Below are positions 1 to 8,793 of a stretch of 53,056 nucleotides of DNA, piece after piece. Position 1 is the stretch's first letter. Each line of letters starts with the position of its first letter. The stretch is from Hyphomicrobiales bacterium (GTDB lineage: Bacteria > Pseudomonadota > Alphaproteobacteria > Rhizobiales > Rhizobiaceae), in contig UCMS01000004.1 of the NCBI GenBank assembly GCA_900473805.1, positions 212,838 to 265,893 on the forward strand, given 5' to 3'. The position numbers were made by a program, and so were the translations under genes. The notes beneath the pieces are model-generated. The model was not told the DNA's origin, searched no databases, and saw only the letters and a program-made list of their open reading frames with translations.

Positions 1-138
1 GACCTCCCCCCTCAAGGGGGAGGTGGGCACAGCGGCCGCCGTTTCCGCCTTCTCCCCGCCTGCGGGGAGAAGGTCCCGGAAGGGGGATAAGGGGCATCGT
101 TCACGTAAAACAAGCCATCAGGCAGGAGGAAACACGCC
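1..138. repeat. Mosaic GC-rich palindromic repeats upstream of the GH43 gene
   Basis: Two near-perfect inverted repeats are visible. Positions 2-10 pair with 16-24 (9-bp stem of the ACCTCCCCC type, loop CTCAA). Positions 48-59 pair with 62-73 (12-bp stem, CCTTCTCCCCGC, 2-nt loop). Similar elements recur at the right end of the window (52845-53048). Intergenic mosaic palindromes of this kind are common in Rhizobiaceae; the assignment to a named family is not made. The last ~20 bases before the gene carry its ribosome binding site. Confidence 0.75.
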
Positions 139-1746
139 ATGATCATCAACCCCATCCTGCCGGGTTTCAATCCGGACCCGTCGATCTGCCGCGTGGGCAA
201 GGACTACTATATCGCCACCTCCACCTTCGAATGGTATCCGGGCGTGCAGATCCATCATTCACGCGATCTGGTGAACTGGGACCTCGTCACCCGTCCGCTC
301 AACCGCGCAAGCCAGCTCGACATGCGCGGCAACCCCGATAGCGGTGGAGTCTGGGCGCCGTGTCTCTCCTATGCCAGCGGTCTCTTCTGGCTCGTCTATA
401 CCGACGTCAAACGCTTCGAAGGCTCGTTCAAGGACGCGCATAACTACATCGTCACGGCGCCCGCGATCGAAGGCCCCTGGTCCGATCCGATCTACGTGAA
501 TTCCTCCGGCTTCGACCCCTCGCTCTTCCATGATGATGACGGCCGCAAGTGGTTCACCAACATGCAGTGGAACCACCGCCCGGAAGCCAGAAACACCATC
601 GGCCATGCCAAGTTCGACGGCATCCTGCTGCAGGAATGGGATCCGAAGGCGCAAAAGCTCACTGGCCCGATCAAGAACATTTTCGAGGGCAGCAAACAGG
701 GGCTTGTGGAAGGCCCGCATCTCTTCAAGCGCAATGGCTGGTATTACCTGACGACCGCCGAGGGCGGTACAGGCTACGACCATGTCGTCACCATGGCGCG
801 CTCCCGCGCGATCGAGGGCCCCTATGAGATGCACCCGAACACGCATCTCATCACCTCGAAAGACAATCCGGAAGCCGTGCTGCAACGCGCCGGCCACGGG
901 CAATATGTCGAGACGCCTGACGGTCAGGTCTACCACACCCATCTCTGCGGTCGACCCATGCCGCCTAAACGCCGCTGCACGCTCGGCCGCGAAACGGGCC
1001 TGCAGAAATGCGTCTGGAAGGAAGACGGCTGGCTCTATCTCAAACAAGGCGGCGTCGTACCAGCCGTTGAGGTTCCGGCGCCCGATGGTGCGGTGAAGCG
1101 CGAGGAACCCGTCGAGATCGTGACAACCTTCGACAGTCCCGACTTACCATCTGAGTTCCAGTGGCTGCGCACGCCGCATCCGGAGCGCCTGTTCAGCCTG
1201 AGCGACCGGGCAGGGCACTTGCGCCTCTTCGGCCGCGAAAGCATCGGCTCCTGGTTCGAGCAGTCGCTGGTCGCCCGCCGCCAGGAGCATCACCGCTTCC
1301 GCGCCGAAACGCGTCTTGAATTTGCGCCGGAGACTTATCAGCAGGTCGCAGGCCTGACGCATTATTACAACCGATACAAGTTCCACGCGCTCGGCGTCTC
1401 CACCGACGAGAAGCTCGGCCGCTCGCTGATCATCCTCTCTTGCCCCGGCGATTATCCCTCCGGCAATCTGACCTTCCCCATCGGCATGGGCCAGTCGATC
1501 CCCGATGGCGCCATCGATCTCGCCATGGAGGTCACGGACAACGACCTGCAATTCTTCTGGCGGGTCGCAGGCGAGGGTGACTGGCAAGCCATCGGCCCGG
1601 TCCTCGACGCCGGCGTCGTCTCCGACGAAGGCGGCTTCGGCGAACACGGCTCCTTCACCGGCGCCTTTGCCGGCATGTTCTGCTTCGACATCACGGGACG
1701 CGGCAAGGCGGCGGATTTCGAGCGGTTCGTCTATCGGCGGGGGTGA
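139..1746 (+). CDS. Glycoside hydrolase family 43, beta-xylosidase type
   Basis: Probable beta-xylosidase / alpha-L-arabinofuranosidase that releases pentoses from xylo-oligosaccharides. No signal peptide is seen, so it is probably cytoplasmic and acts on imported oligosaccharides. The N-terminal five-bladed propeller (about residues 3-310) shows the GH43 triad: D13 in GFNPDPS (general base), D126 in SGFDPSLF (pKa modulator) and E191 in LVEGPHLF (general acid). Residues ~330-535 form the beta-sandwich domain typical of the long xylosidase subfamily; 535 aa is the normal length. The ATG at 139 follows AGGAGG at about 124-129. No sugar transporter or regulator is adjacent, so the exact substrate is open. 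Confidence 0.93.
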   Translation: MIINPILPGFNPDPSICRVGKDYYIATSTFEWYPGVQIHHSRDLVNWDLVTRPLNRASQLDMRGNPDSGGVWAPCLSYASGLFWLVYTDVKRFEGSFKDAHNYIVTAPAIEGPWSDPIYVNSSGFDPSLFHDDDGRKWFTNMQWNHRPEARNTIGHAKFDGILLQEWDPKAQKLTGPIKNIFEGSKQGLVEGPHLFKRNGWYYLTTAEGGTGYDHVVTMARSRAIEGPYEMHPNTHLITSKDNPEAVLQRAGHGQYVETPDGQVYHTHLCGRPMPPKRRCTLGRETGLQKCVWKEDGWLYLKQGGVVPAVEVPAPDGAVKREEPVEIVTTFDSPDLPSEFQWLRTPHPERLFSLSDRAGHLRLFGRESIGSWFEQSLVARRQEHHRFRAETRLEFAPETYQQVAGLTHYYNRYKFHALGVSTDEKLGRSLIILSCPGDYPSGNLTFPIGMGQSIPDGAIDLAMEVTDNDLQFFWRVAGEGDWQAIGPVLDAGVVSDEGGFGEHGSFTGAFAGMFCFDITGRGKAADFERFVYRRG

Positions 1747-1749
1747 TCG

Positions 1750-2691
1750 TCAGAACCCGCCGCGGGTTCCCCGTGCGGACTGCTGCTGCGCCCGCGCCAC
1801 GATAATGACGCCCGCGAGCGAGACAGCGAGCCCGAGGGCAATCGAGACCGAGAGCGGTTCGCCGAACATGATCCATGCCCAGATCATCGTGACCGGCGGG
1901 CTGAGATAGACTACCGACGTGACGCGTGCCGGAGACGAGCGTCTGAGCGCTAGGTAGTAGAGGGACCACGAGCCGAGAGTCGCGACGATGGCCAGCCAGA
2001 GGACCCCGCCGATGAAGCCGGCATTCATGACGGGGCGGACGCCGCCTTCGTGCCAGGCAAAGAGAGAGAAGATCGCGGCCGCTGAAAGGCACTGGATGCA
2101 GAGGCTTTGGTGTACCGGCATGCCGATGCTCGGGCTGCGCTTCTGCAGCAGTGTCGCCACCGCCAGGGACAACGTGCCGAGCACCGGCAGGGCATAGGCC
2201 CAGAGCGCCACATTGCCGAGTGCGAGGGAATGCGCCGAGGCAATGAGCACACCGGCGAAGCCGATCAGCGACCCGATCCACTGCCGTCCCGTCAGGGCCT
2301 GTCCGAGGATCGGCCAGGAAAGCAATGCGACCGCGAGCGGCAGCATGTCGGTGATCAGGGCCACGAGACCCGTCGGCACCCCGAAAGCGATCGCCAGAGC
2401 GAAACCCGCGAGATAGCCGGACATCGCGAGTGCACCGAACAGGATCTGCGGCCAGATATTGCGCCAGCGCAACGGCGGGCCGAAGAGAAGGGCGGCCGGC
2501 AGAAGCAGTAACCCCGAGATAAGGCTTCGCCAGAGCAGGATCAGGAAGATCGGTGCATGGTCGCTTGCGAAACGCACGCCGATGAAGCCGGCGCTCCAGG
2601 TGACGATCAATCCGGCTTCGAGGAGGAGAAGAAGGGCGAGCGCCCTATAACGGGAGGAGGAGTTTTCGGCGCGTGCAGCAATCTCGGTCAT
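1750..2691 (-). CDS. DMT-superfamily (EamA) membrane exporter
   Basis: Integral membrane transporter of 313 aa with about ten hydrophobic segments in two EamA repeats, the family's usual size and layout; the C-terminal repeat contains TSVVYLSPPVTMIWAW. Members export amino acids, drugs or metabolites; no substrate can be read from sequence. The ATG at 2691 overlaps the stop of the upstream TetR-family gene by 4 bp (ATGA), so the two are a translationally coupled unit and the transporter is probably the regulator's main target. The gene is convergent with the GH43 gene, leaving only 3 bp between the stops. Confidence 0.9.
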   Translation of the reverse strand: MTEIAARAENSSSRYRALALLLLLEAGLIVTWSAGFIGVRFASDHAPIFLILLWRSLISGLLLLPAALLFGPPLRWRNIWPQILFGALAMSGYLAGFALAIAFGVPTGLVALITDMLPLAVALLSWPILGQALTGRQWIGSLIGFAGVLIASAHSLALGNVALWAYALPVLGTLSLAVATLLQKRSPSIGMPVHQSLCIQCLSAAAIFSLFAWHEGGVRPVMNAGFIGGVLWLAIVATLGSWSLYYLALRRSSPARVTSVVYLSPPVTMIWAWIMFGEPLSVSIALGLAVSLAGVIIVARAQQQSARGTRGGF

Positions 2692-3284
2692 CCGCGGGTC
2701 GCTCTGCTCTTCAATCCCTTCAGCAACGATACCGCGATACGCCGGGCCCTCTTCAGCCGCGCGTCGTGACCGTCAAGTCCTGCGCGCGCCATTGCCCCTT
2801 CGAGCACGAAGGAGAGGTGTTCGGCAGCCTCGTTGACGCGGTCCATGTCGTCCGGAACGATCTCCTGGAGATAGCGTCGGAACAGCCGCTCCACCTCTTC
2901 CTTTTGGAAGGAGACGATGTCGCGGGCCGGATCTCCGACCGAGAGTTCCGCAGCCGCGTTGAAGAGCCCGCAGCCGCGAAAGCCCCATTCATAGGCGAGG
3001 CCGGCATAGCCGACATAGGAATCGAACACTGCGAGGATCCGCTCTTCCGGCGTGGTTGCCGAGCGCAGAGCCTCCGTCAGCCGCTGCTGCCATTCGTCGA
3101 GCCGGTTCTGCAGATAGGCCTGAACAAGGTCCGCCTTCGAGGCGAAGTTGTTATAAAGGCTCATTTTTGCGACGCCGGCGCGGGCCGTGATCGTATCGAT
3201 CCCCGTCGCACCGACACCGTGGGCGTAAAACAACTCCGCCGCTGCTCGCAACAGGCGTTCCCGCGCAGTTCCCGCATCCGTCAT
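2688..3284 (-). CDS. TetR/AcrR family transcriptional regulator
   Basis: DNA-binding repressor of 198 aa. The N-terminal helix-turn-helix (about residues 8-55, with GVGATGIDTITARAGVAKMS followed by LYNNFASKADL) is the standard TetR signature; the C-terminal part is the ligand-binding helical domain with KGLKSRATRG at its end. It is the first gene of a two-gene unit with the EamA exporter. A 20-bp inverted repeat lies 17 bp upstream of its start (3301-3320), which fits autorepression and ligand-induced exporter expression. The ligand is unknown. Confidence 0.92.
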   Translation of the reverse strand: MTDAGTARERLLRAAAELFYAHGVGATGIDTITARAGVAKMSLYNNFASKADLVQAYLQNRLDEWQQRLTEALRSATTPEERILAVFDSYVGYAGLAYEWGFRGCGLFNAAAELSVGDPARDIVSFQKEEVERLFRRYLQEIVPDDMDRVNEAAEHLSFVLEGAMARAGLDGHDARLKRARRIAVSLLKGLKSRATRG

Positions 3285-3300
3285 TTCGCTAGACCTCGTT

Positions 3301-3320
3301 TAGGTAGACAGTTCTACCTA
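3301..3320. promoter_or_regulatory. Putative TetR operator
   Basis: Perfect inverted repeat TAGGTAGA-N4-TCTACCTA immediately upstream of the TetR-family gene. Length and symmetry match TetR-family operators; binding by this protein is inferred from position. Confidence 0.7.
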
Positions 3321-3367
3321 GTGGCCGGCGAAGTCAAGAGGATGACGAAAGACTGAACCCATCGATG

Positions 3368-4381
3368 TCAGCCGGTCTCGAGCCAGTCGGCCAGGCGACC
3401 GGCCACGGCCTGATGCATCAGGTAGCCGTAAAGATCGTGCGGGTTGGAGGTTAGCCTGCCGTGTTTGACATCCTGGTAATGCCAGCAGTTGAAGATCTGC
3501 GTGTCGGTGATGGATTTCGGACGCCCCGCGGCCGGCATCTTGCGATAGATCGGCGCTATCTTTTCCACATGGGCGACGAAGTCGTCCTGAGCGTAAAAGT
3601 TGGACCACTCGGTCACGAGGTGGAGCGGATATTTCTCCGCCTCGACGTAACGTCCGTCGAGAAGATTTCGGCGGACCCCGTCTTCGCCGAGGGGATTGCC
3701 GATCGTCAGCCACAGGCTCACCGGGTTTTTCTTGTCCCGCAGGGCCGCATATTCGCTCGTATGGGCATATTTCCACAGCACGTCGTAGGAGATCATGCAT
3801 CCCATGCTGTGTGCCACCAGGCATATATCATCCCCCGCCGCGAGAGCCGGGGCCAGGATCTCCCCGAGCCGGCCACGGATCTCCGAACCGATGGCGTGCG
3901 ACGTGAGATAGGCGCCGAGATCAGCGGTGGCTTTGTCGATCGCCCATTTGTTGAGGATACCTCCCGTGAAGAGGCTGCCGATGAGGCTGACCATGTCCGA
4001 CGCATCGTCCAGCATTCGCAGGTCATCTGCATTCTTCAAAAGTTCGGTATAGGTCCTTTTGTCGAAGGTCTTCAGCCGGTCGGTGAGCGCGAAAGCCTCT
4101 TGCAGCGGTTCTGCCGGGAAAACTTTCCGGCCGGTTTCCGGATCTGTCTCGGTCAGTTTGGCGGCTTCGGTCTTGCTCTTCTCCGCCAGGATGGCGTTGC
4201 TGATGTCGCCGAAATAGCAGAATGAGAATTTGACCTCGTCGCTCTCGAAGATCGTTTTTGCCGCCCCTCGGTTCGCCCGTGCCAGCCCGCTGCCGATGGC
4301 ACGTCGCGACAAATCGATCATGGCGTCCCGTGACGGCTTGATGGCGCGGCCATGGATGAGAACCAGATGCTTCTTGCTCAT
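3368..4381 (-). CDS. Alpha/beta-hydrolase-like protein of unknown function
   Basis: 337 aa when started at the ATG at 4381 (MSKKHLVLIHGRAIKP), which has a purine-rich GGGAGG about 8 bases upstream; an in-frame extension to 4423 is less likely. VLIHG near the N-terminus (oxyanion-hole strand) and LVAHSMGCMISYDVLW with the GxSxG-type nucleophile elbow (HSMGC) identify an alpha/beta-hydrolase fold. A late NCWHYQDVKHG could carry the catalytic His. No signal peptide. It resembles uncharacterised lipase/esterase-like proteins; the substrate cannot be named. It stands alone between the TetR and fghA genes on the same strand. Confidence 0.75.
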   Translation of the reverse strand: MSKKHLVLIHGRAIKPSRDAMIDLSRRAIGSGLARANRGAAKTIFESDEVKFSFCYFGDISNAILAEKSKTEAAKLTETDPETGRKVFPAEPLQEAFALTDRLKTFDKRTYTELLKNADDLRMLDDASDMVSLIGSLFTGGILNKWAIDKATADLGAYLTSHAIGSEIRGRLGEILAPALAAGDDICLVAHSMGCMISYDVLWKYAHTSEYAALRDKKNPVSLWLTIGNPLGEDGVRRNLLDGRYVEAEKYPLHLVTEWSNFYAQDDFVAHVEKIAPIYRKMPAAGRPKSITDTQIFNCWHYQDVKHGRLTSNPHDLYGYLMHQAVAGRLADWLETG

Positions 4382-4479
4382 GTCTTCCACCCTCCCCAGA
4401 AACAGGGAGGATGATACACGCATTGCAGGTAATTTGAACAGGCTACGCCTTGGATCGCCAATCCGGGGCTAAGTTTGGT

Positions 4480-5313
4480 TCACCCCAGCCGGTCCGCATG
4501 CCACCTCAAATGATCGTCCATGAAGGTCGAGATGAAGTAGTAAGAGTGGTCGTAGCGCTCATGCATGCGCAGCGTCAGGCCGATATCCGTTCCCTTGACC
4601 GCCTCCTCGAACTTCCACGGCGCGAGACCTGTCTCCAGGAAGCTGTCGGCCTTGCCCTGGTCGATAAGGAATTCCGGGAAACGGGCACCTTCTTCGACCA
4701 GCGCGCAGGCATCGTATGGGCGCCAGTTGGCGCGGTCGGGACCGAGATATTTTTCAAACGCATCCTGCGTCCAGTCGGCGGTCAGCGGATTGACGATGGG
4801 CGCGAAGGCCGAGCAGCTCTTGAAGCGATCTGGGTTCTTCAGTGCAATCGTCATCGCGCCATGGCCGCCCATGGAATGGCCGAAAATGCCCTGGCGGCTC
4901 ATGTCGGCGCGGAACTGTTCGGCGATCAGCCCCGGCAATTCCTCCGTGATGTAGGAATACATCTGAAAATGCTCGGCCCAGGGCTTTTCCGTGGCGTTCA
5001 GGTACATGCCTGCACCCTTGCCCATCTTCCAGTTGGTCAGTTCGTCCGGCACGTCATTACCGCGCGGGCTCGTGTCCGGGCACACCACGATCAGGCCGAG
5101 TTCGGCGGCCATGCGGCGGTATTCGCCCTTTTCCATGACATTGGCATGGGTGCAGGTCAGCCCCGAGAGATACCAGAGCACGGGCCGCTTTTCGGTGATT
5201 GCCTGGGGCGGCACGAAGACGGCAAAAGTCATCTCGGTGCCGGTCGCTTCCGACTGATGCGAGAAGACGCCCTGCATGCCGCCGAAGGCGGTGTTCTGGG
5301 AGAGGATGTTCAT
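4480..5313 (-). CDS. fghA: S-formylglutathione hydrolase
   Basis: Hydrolyses S-formylglutathione to formate and glutathione, the second step of glutathione-dependent formaldehyde detoxification. 277 aa, alpha/beta-hydrolase of the esterase D family. The nucleophile motif GHSMGGHGAMT is plain; WYLSGLTCTHANVMEKGEY is typical of the family near the N-terminus, and HDHSYYF-like RYDHSYYFISTFMDDH carries the catalytic His. ATG at 5313 is preferred over the in-frame TTG two codons upstream. The partner dehydrogenase lies about 2.3 kb away (7566-8693) on the same strand, separated by unrelated genes. Confidence 0.96.
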   Translation of the reverse strand: MNILSQNTAFGGMQGVFSHQSEATGTEMTFAVFVPPQAITEKRPVLWYLSGLTCTHANVMEKGEYRRMAAELGLIVVCPDTSPRGNDVPDELTNWKMGKGAGMYLNATEKPWAEHFQMYSYITEELPGLIAEQFRADMSRQGIFGHSMGGHGAMTIALKNPDRFKSCSAFAPIVNPLTADWTQDAFEKYLGPDRANWRPYDACALVEEGARFPEFLIDQGKADSFLETGLAPWKFEEAVKGTDIGLTLRMHERYDHSYYFISTFMDDHLRWHADRLG

Positions 5314-5338
5314 GGGCAAGGTCCTTGTCTGCAGAGGT

Positions 5339-5995
5339 TCAGCCGGCGAGCGACACGGCCGCGTTGACAGCGGCCGCGATCAGCACGGTGTTGAAGAAGT
5401 AGGAGATCGTGGCGTGCACGAGGTTCAGCTTGCGCATCGCGGTCGAGGTGATCACAACGTCCGAGGTCTGCGCGGTCATGCCGATGACCAGCGAAAAATA
5501 GAGAAAATCATGGCCGCAGGGGTCCGGCGTGGCCGGAAACTCCAGGCCGCCGCGCCTACCATTTTCTTTCGCGCGGGAGGGGCGCCAATAGACATGGGCG
5601 TAGTGCATCGCGGCCATGGTGTGGATCGTCAGCCAGCCGAGTACGACGGCGGCAACGGCAAGCGCCAGCTCAGCCACACCTGCCTGCTGTTCCCGGTTCA
5701 GAGCCAGGAAGAGTGCGCCGATCGCGGCCACGATCGCAAGCGTTGTAACGCCGAGAATGACGAAGGCGGGCGCATCCGCGACATCCGCGCGTTGCTTCAG
5801 ATAAGCCGGCGTCAGACGTCTCAACCGCAGAAATGACAACGTGAGATAGGCCGCGAAAAACAGAATGGCTGGCAGCTCGATGGTGACATCCGGCTCATAG
5901 ATCACGACAAAGGGCAGGGCAGTGAGCGCAATCACGCCCGCCACCATGAAGGAGCGATAACGGTGATCGAGAACGGAATTCATCAGATTTTTCAA
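5339..5995 (-). CDS. DUF1345 membrane protein
   Basis: 218 aa integral membrane protein with about five hydrophobic segments, starting with MVAGVIALTALPFVVIY. The conserved stretch HYAHVYW, FLYFSLVIGMTAQTSDV and LVHATISYFFNTVLIA match the DUF1345 family, whose function is unknown. It ends 25 bp upstream of fghA in the same direction and could be co-transcribed, but a functional link to formaldehyde metabolism is not established. Start either at 5995 or at the Met four codons later. Confidence 0.88.
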   Translation of the reverse strand: MKNLMNSVLDHRYRSFMVAGVIALTALPFVVIYEPDVTIELPAILFFAAYLTLSFLRLRRLTPAYLKQRADVADAPAFVILGVTTLAIVAAIGALFLALNREQQAGVAELALAVAAVVLGWLTIHTMAAMHYAHVYWRPSRAKENGRRGGLEFPATPDPCGHDFLYFSLVIGMTAQTSDVVITSTAMRKLNLVHATISYFFNTVLIAAAVNAAVSLAG

Positions 5996-6030
5996 AGCGT
6001 CGTGCCGCCCTGCTGGCCGTTGAACGGGCC

Positions 6031-6477
6031 CTACTTCTTGATCCGGCGGCAGAGCCTGTCAAGCGTTTCAAGGAAAGCCGAACGGTCGCGCGGCGAAAAG
6101 GCGGCATTGTAGCCCTTACTTTCGCCGGTCTCGCGGAGATGTGCCCCAAGGTCGCGCATGGCCGTCGCCATGCCGATATTGGCGGTGTCGAAAATCCGGC
6201 CCGTCGGCCCGGTCACCAGCGCGCCCGCCGCCACGCAACGCCCGGCCAGCGGCACGTCGGCTGTCACGACGATGTCACCATCGCCACAGCGCTCGGCAAT
6301 CCAGTCATCCGCCGCATCGAAGGCGCCAGAGACGATGACATTCTTGACCATCGGATCGCGCGAGGGGCGAAGGCCGGAATTGGCGACAAAGGTCACCGGC
6401 AGATCATGCCGCTCCGCGACTTTCAGGATCTCCGGCTTCACCGGACAGGCATCGGCATCGACATAGATTTCGGGCAT
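6031..6477 (-). CDS. YaiI/YqxD family protein (UPF0178, DUF188)
   Basis: 148 aa from the ATG at 6477 (MPEIYVDADACPVKPEILK). The N-terminal DADACPVK and central VTADVPLAGRCVAAGA are signatures of the DUF188 family, which has a PIN-like nuclease fold with conserved Asp residues. Biochemical function is not firmly known. It starts 4 bp after the stop of the ParE-type gene and is read in the same direction, so it may be the distal gene of that transcript. Confidence 0.93.
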   Translation of the reverse strand: MPEIYVDADACPVKPEILKVAERHDLPVTFVANSGLRPSRDPMVKNVIVSGAFDAADDWIAERCGDGDIVVTADVPLAGRCVAAGALVTGPTGRIFDTANIGMATAMRDLGAHLRETGESKGYNAAFSPRDRSAFLETLDRLCRRIKK

Positions 6478-6481
6478 CGGA

Positions 6482-6781
6482 TCAGTCGTCAAAGAATCTG
6501 CGATAGTCCCGTGCCGCATGCAGGAGACGGATGAGCTCTATACCGTCCCCGGTGTCGAGTGGCTGATAGATAATCAGGTATCGGCGGAAGGGGAAGAGGC
6601 GCAGAGCCGGGTATCTCTGGAAACGTTGCGCGCCGAGTAGGGGCCATTCCGCCAGCATCACGTAGCGCTCTTCGAGTTCGCGTAACAGGCGCTCGGCGGC
6701 CGCTTCGTTGTCGGCAGCGACAAATCTCCAGACAGCATTGAGATCCTCGACGAACAGCGGTCGTCGCCGGATCCGGGCCAT
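6482..6781 (-). CDS. parE: ParE-type toxin (RelE/ParE superfamily)
   Basis: 99 aa, size and fold pattern of ParE toxins: basic N-terminus (MARIRRRPLFVEDLNAVWRF), two helices with AAERLLRELEERY, then the beta-sheet core RYLIIYQP and the C-terminal IRLLHAARDYRRFF typical of the family. ParE toxins act on DNA gyrase; other members act differently, so the target is inferred. It lies 3 bp downstream of a ParD-like gene and 4 bp upstream of the UPF0178 gene. The core looks intact. Confidence 0.9.
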   Translation of the reverse strand: MARIRRRPLFVEDLNAVWRFVAADNEAAAERLLRELEERYVMLAEWPLLGAQRFQRYPALRLFPFRRYLIIYQPLDTGDGIELIRLLHAARDYRRFFDD

Positions 6782-6784
6782 GGC

Positions 6785-7036
6785 TCAACGCCGCTCGCGA
6801 AACATGGAGATGAGTTCCTCCGCAGTTTCCATGTCGGCCGCTGGGCCGCTCTCCAGTCCCCGAGCGGCTTCATCTTCCAGTTCAGATAAAAACTGCGCTG
6901 CCTCGGCCTCGCGCTGCTCAAGCAGATCGAGGCTATAGCCAATGACGTCCCTCGTTGAGCTGAACCGACCCGATTCCACCAAGCGCTGGACCAGAGCTGC
7001 CTGTCTGTTGTCCAATACAATACGGTCATGCTTCAT
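6785..7036 (-). CDS. parD: ParD-type antitoxin
   Basis: 83 aa, first gene of the toxin-antitoxin pair. The N-terminal part (QAALVQRLVESGRFSSTRDV) is the ribbon-helix-helix DNA-binding domain of CopG/ParD type; the acidic, flexible C-terminal half (EDEAARGLESG, METAEELISMFRERR) is the toxin-binding segment. It is expected to neutralise the downstream ParE and to repress its own promoter. No clear operator palindrome was identified upstream. Confidence 0.9.
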   Translation of the reverse strand: MKHDRIVLDNRQAALVQRLVESGRFSSTRDVIGYSLDLLEQREAEAAQFLSELEDEAARGLESGPAADMETAEELISMFRERR

Positions 7037-7113
7037 GACGTCAACTCCCGGAGATTAAAGCAGTCTAGCATGACTACGCATAACCAGCCATCTGTCGAAA
7101 AGGCCGTGAAAAC

Positions 7114-7566
7114 CTATCCCCGCCGCAGCATGTCCACATGCGGAATCCCATCCTCCAGATACTCCTCCGAGATCACCTCGAAGCCGAGCGATCCATAGAA
7201 CTTCTGCAGATGGCTCTGCGCCGAAATCTCGATCGGCTCTGCCGGATAGAATTTCTCCACCTCTGCAATCGCCTCTCGCATCAACGCTTCGCCCAGCCGC
7301 TTGCCGCGATGGTTTGGCGAGACCGCTACGCGTCCGATCCGGGGATGATGCTCCGGTGTCGGACGCCAAAGCCGGGCACAGGCCAACAATTCGCCATCCA
7401 TCAGCAGCCTGAGATGCAGGCAGTCGACATCGTTTCCGTCCAGTTCCGGATAGGGGCAGTGCTGCTCGACGACGAAAACATCGACGCGCAGCTTCAGCAT
7501 CGCATAGAGATCGACGGCGGAGAACTCGTCGAGCCTCCGCACGTCGACGCTGTAAGGCGCAGACAT
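7114..7566 (-). CDS. GNAT acetyltransferase, ElaA-like
   Basis: 150 aa N-acetyltransferase. The acetyl-CoA loop is visible in IGRVAVSPNHRGKRLGEALM, and the N-terminal ELYAMLKLRVDVFVVEQHCPY is the hallmark of the ElaA subfamily. ElaA substrates are unknown. The ATG at 7566 overlaps the TGA of the upstream formaldehyde dehydrogenase gene by one base, so the two are translationally coupled, a link also seen in other rhizobia as far as I recall. Confidence 0.92.
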   Translation of the reverse strand: MSAPYSVDVRRLDEFSAVDLYAMLKLRVDVFVVEQHCPYPELDGNDVDCLHLRLLMDGELLACARLWRPTPEHHPRIGRVAVSPNHRGKRLGEALMREAIAEVEKFYPAEPIEISAQSHLQKFYGSLGFEVISEEYLEDGIPHVDMLRRG

Positions 7567-8693
7567 CAATAGACCACGACGCCGCGGATCGATTCACCCT
7601 TGTGCATCATATCGAAGCCCTTGTTGATGTCCTCGAGCGGCATGGTGTGGGTGATCATCGGGTCGATCTGGATCTTGCCCTCCATGTACCAGTCGACGAT
7701 CTTCGGCACATCGGTGCGGCCACGCGCACCGCCGAAGGCCGTGCCCATCCACTGGCGCCCGGTCACAAGCTGGAACGGACGGGTGGAGATTTCCTGGCCG
7801 GCGCCGGCAACCCCGATGATGACCGACTTGCCCCAGCCGCGATGGGCCGATTCGAGCGCCTGGCGCATCACCTTGGTGTTGCCGGTGCAGTCGAAGGTGT
7901 AGTCGGCGCCGCCGATCAGGTCGCCGTTGCGCTTGGTCATGTTGACGAGGTAGGGCACGATGTCGTCGCCGACTTCTTTCGGATTGACAAAATGCGTCAT
8001 GCCGAATTTTTCGCCCCAGGCCTTACGATCCGGATTGATGTCGACGCCGATGATCATGTCGGCGCCGGCGAGCCTGAGACCCTGCAGCACGTTCAGACCA
8101 ATGCCGCCGAGGCCGAAGACGATCGCGGTCGAGCCGATCTCGACCTTTGCCGTGTTGATGACGGCGCCCACGCCGGTCGTAACGCCGCAGCCGATGTAGC
8201 AGATCTTGTCGAAGGGTGCGTCGGGGTTGACCTTGGCAACCGCGATTTCCGGCAGAACGGTGTAATTCGCGAAGGTCGAGCAGCCCATGTAGTGGTGGAT
8301 CTTGTCCTTGCCGATCGAGAAGCGGCTCGTGCCATCCGGCATCAGGCCCTGACCCTGGGTCGAGCGGATCGCGGTGCACAGGTTGGTCTTTCGCGACAGG
8401 CAGGAATAGCATTCGCGGCATTCCGGCGTGTAGAGCGGAATGACATGGTCGCCCTTCTTCACTGAGGTCACGCCGGGGCCGACATCGACGACGATGCCCG
8501 CACCCTCATGACCGAGGATCGCCGGAAACAGCCCTTCCGGATCGGCCCCCGAAAGGGTGAAATCATCGGTGTGACAGATCCCCGTGGCCTTGACCTCGAT
8601 GAGCACTTCGCCGGCGCGAGGTCCTTCCAGCTGTACGGTCATGACCTCAAGCGGCTTCCCAGCCTGCACGGCAACGGCGGCGCGAACATCCAT
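7566..8693 (-). CDS. frmA: S-(hydroxymethyl)glutathione dehydrogenase (class III ADH)
   Basis: Oxidises S-hydroxymethylglutathione with NAD to S-formylglutathione; also reduces S-nitrosoglutathione in the family. 375 aa from the ATG at 8693 ([17 protein letters not shown]). Catalytic zinc ligands appear in [13 protein letters not shown] and in GHEGAG; the structural zinc cluster is [15 protein letters not shown]; the NAD loop is [14 protein letters not shown]. The class III features ([31 protein letters not shown]) are clear. A TTTCTCCC-rich leader precedes it; no zinc- or formaldehyde-responsive site was recognised. Confidence 0.97.
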   Translation of the reverse strand: MDVRAAVAVQAGKPLEVMTVQLEGPRAGEVLIEVKATGICHTDDFTLSGADPEGLFPAILGHEGAGIVVDVGPGVTSVKKGDHVIPLYTPECRECYSCLSRKTNLCTAIRSTQGQGLMPDGTSRFSIGKDKIHHYMGCSTFANYTVLPEIAVAKVNPDAPFDKICYIGCGVTTGVGAVINTAKVEIGSTAIVFGLGGIGLNVLQGLRLAGADMIIGVDINPDRKAWGEKFGMTHFVNPKEVGDDIVPYLVNMTKRNGDLIGGADYTFDCTGNTKVMRQALESAHRGWGKSVIIGVAGAGQEISTRPFQLVTGRQWMGTAFGGARGRTDVPKIVDWYMEGKIQIDPMITHTMPLEDINKGFDMMHKGESIRGVVVY

Positions 8694-8743
8694 GGTCTTT
8701 CTCCCTGACAAATCGTTGGTCGCGACTTTTGCACGGCTTCGCC

Positions 8744-8768
8744 ATCCGGCTCAAGGGCCGAGCCGGAT
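8744..8768. terminator. Hairpin between the GNAT gene and frmA
   Basis: Stem 8744-8752 (ATCCGGCTC) with 8760-8768 (GAGCCGGAT), 9 bp, 7-nt loop. It lies just downstream of the GNAT stop on the - strand and upstream of frmA. The T-rich side is on the + strand, so it is a weak intrinsic terminator at best for the - strand gene. Confidence 0.45.
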
Positions 8769-8793
8769 TTTCTCAAAAGTCTGATTTTTCTCG

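Noticed and set aside
259..1047. 262-aa minus-strand ORF within the GH43 gene
   Set aside because: Antisense shadow of a gene with all catalytic residues on the plus strand.
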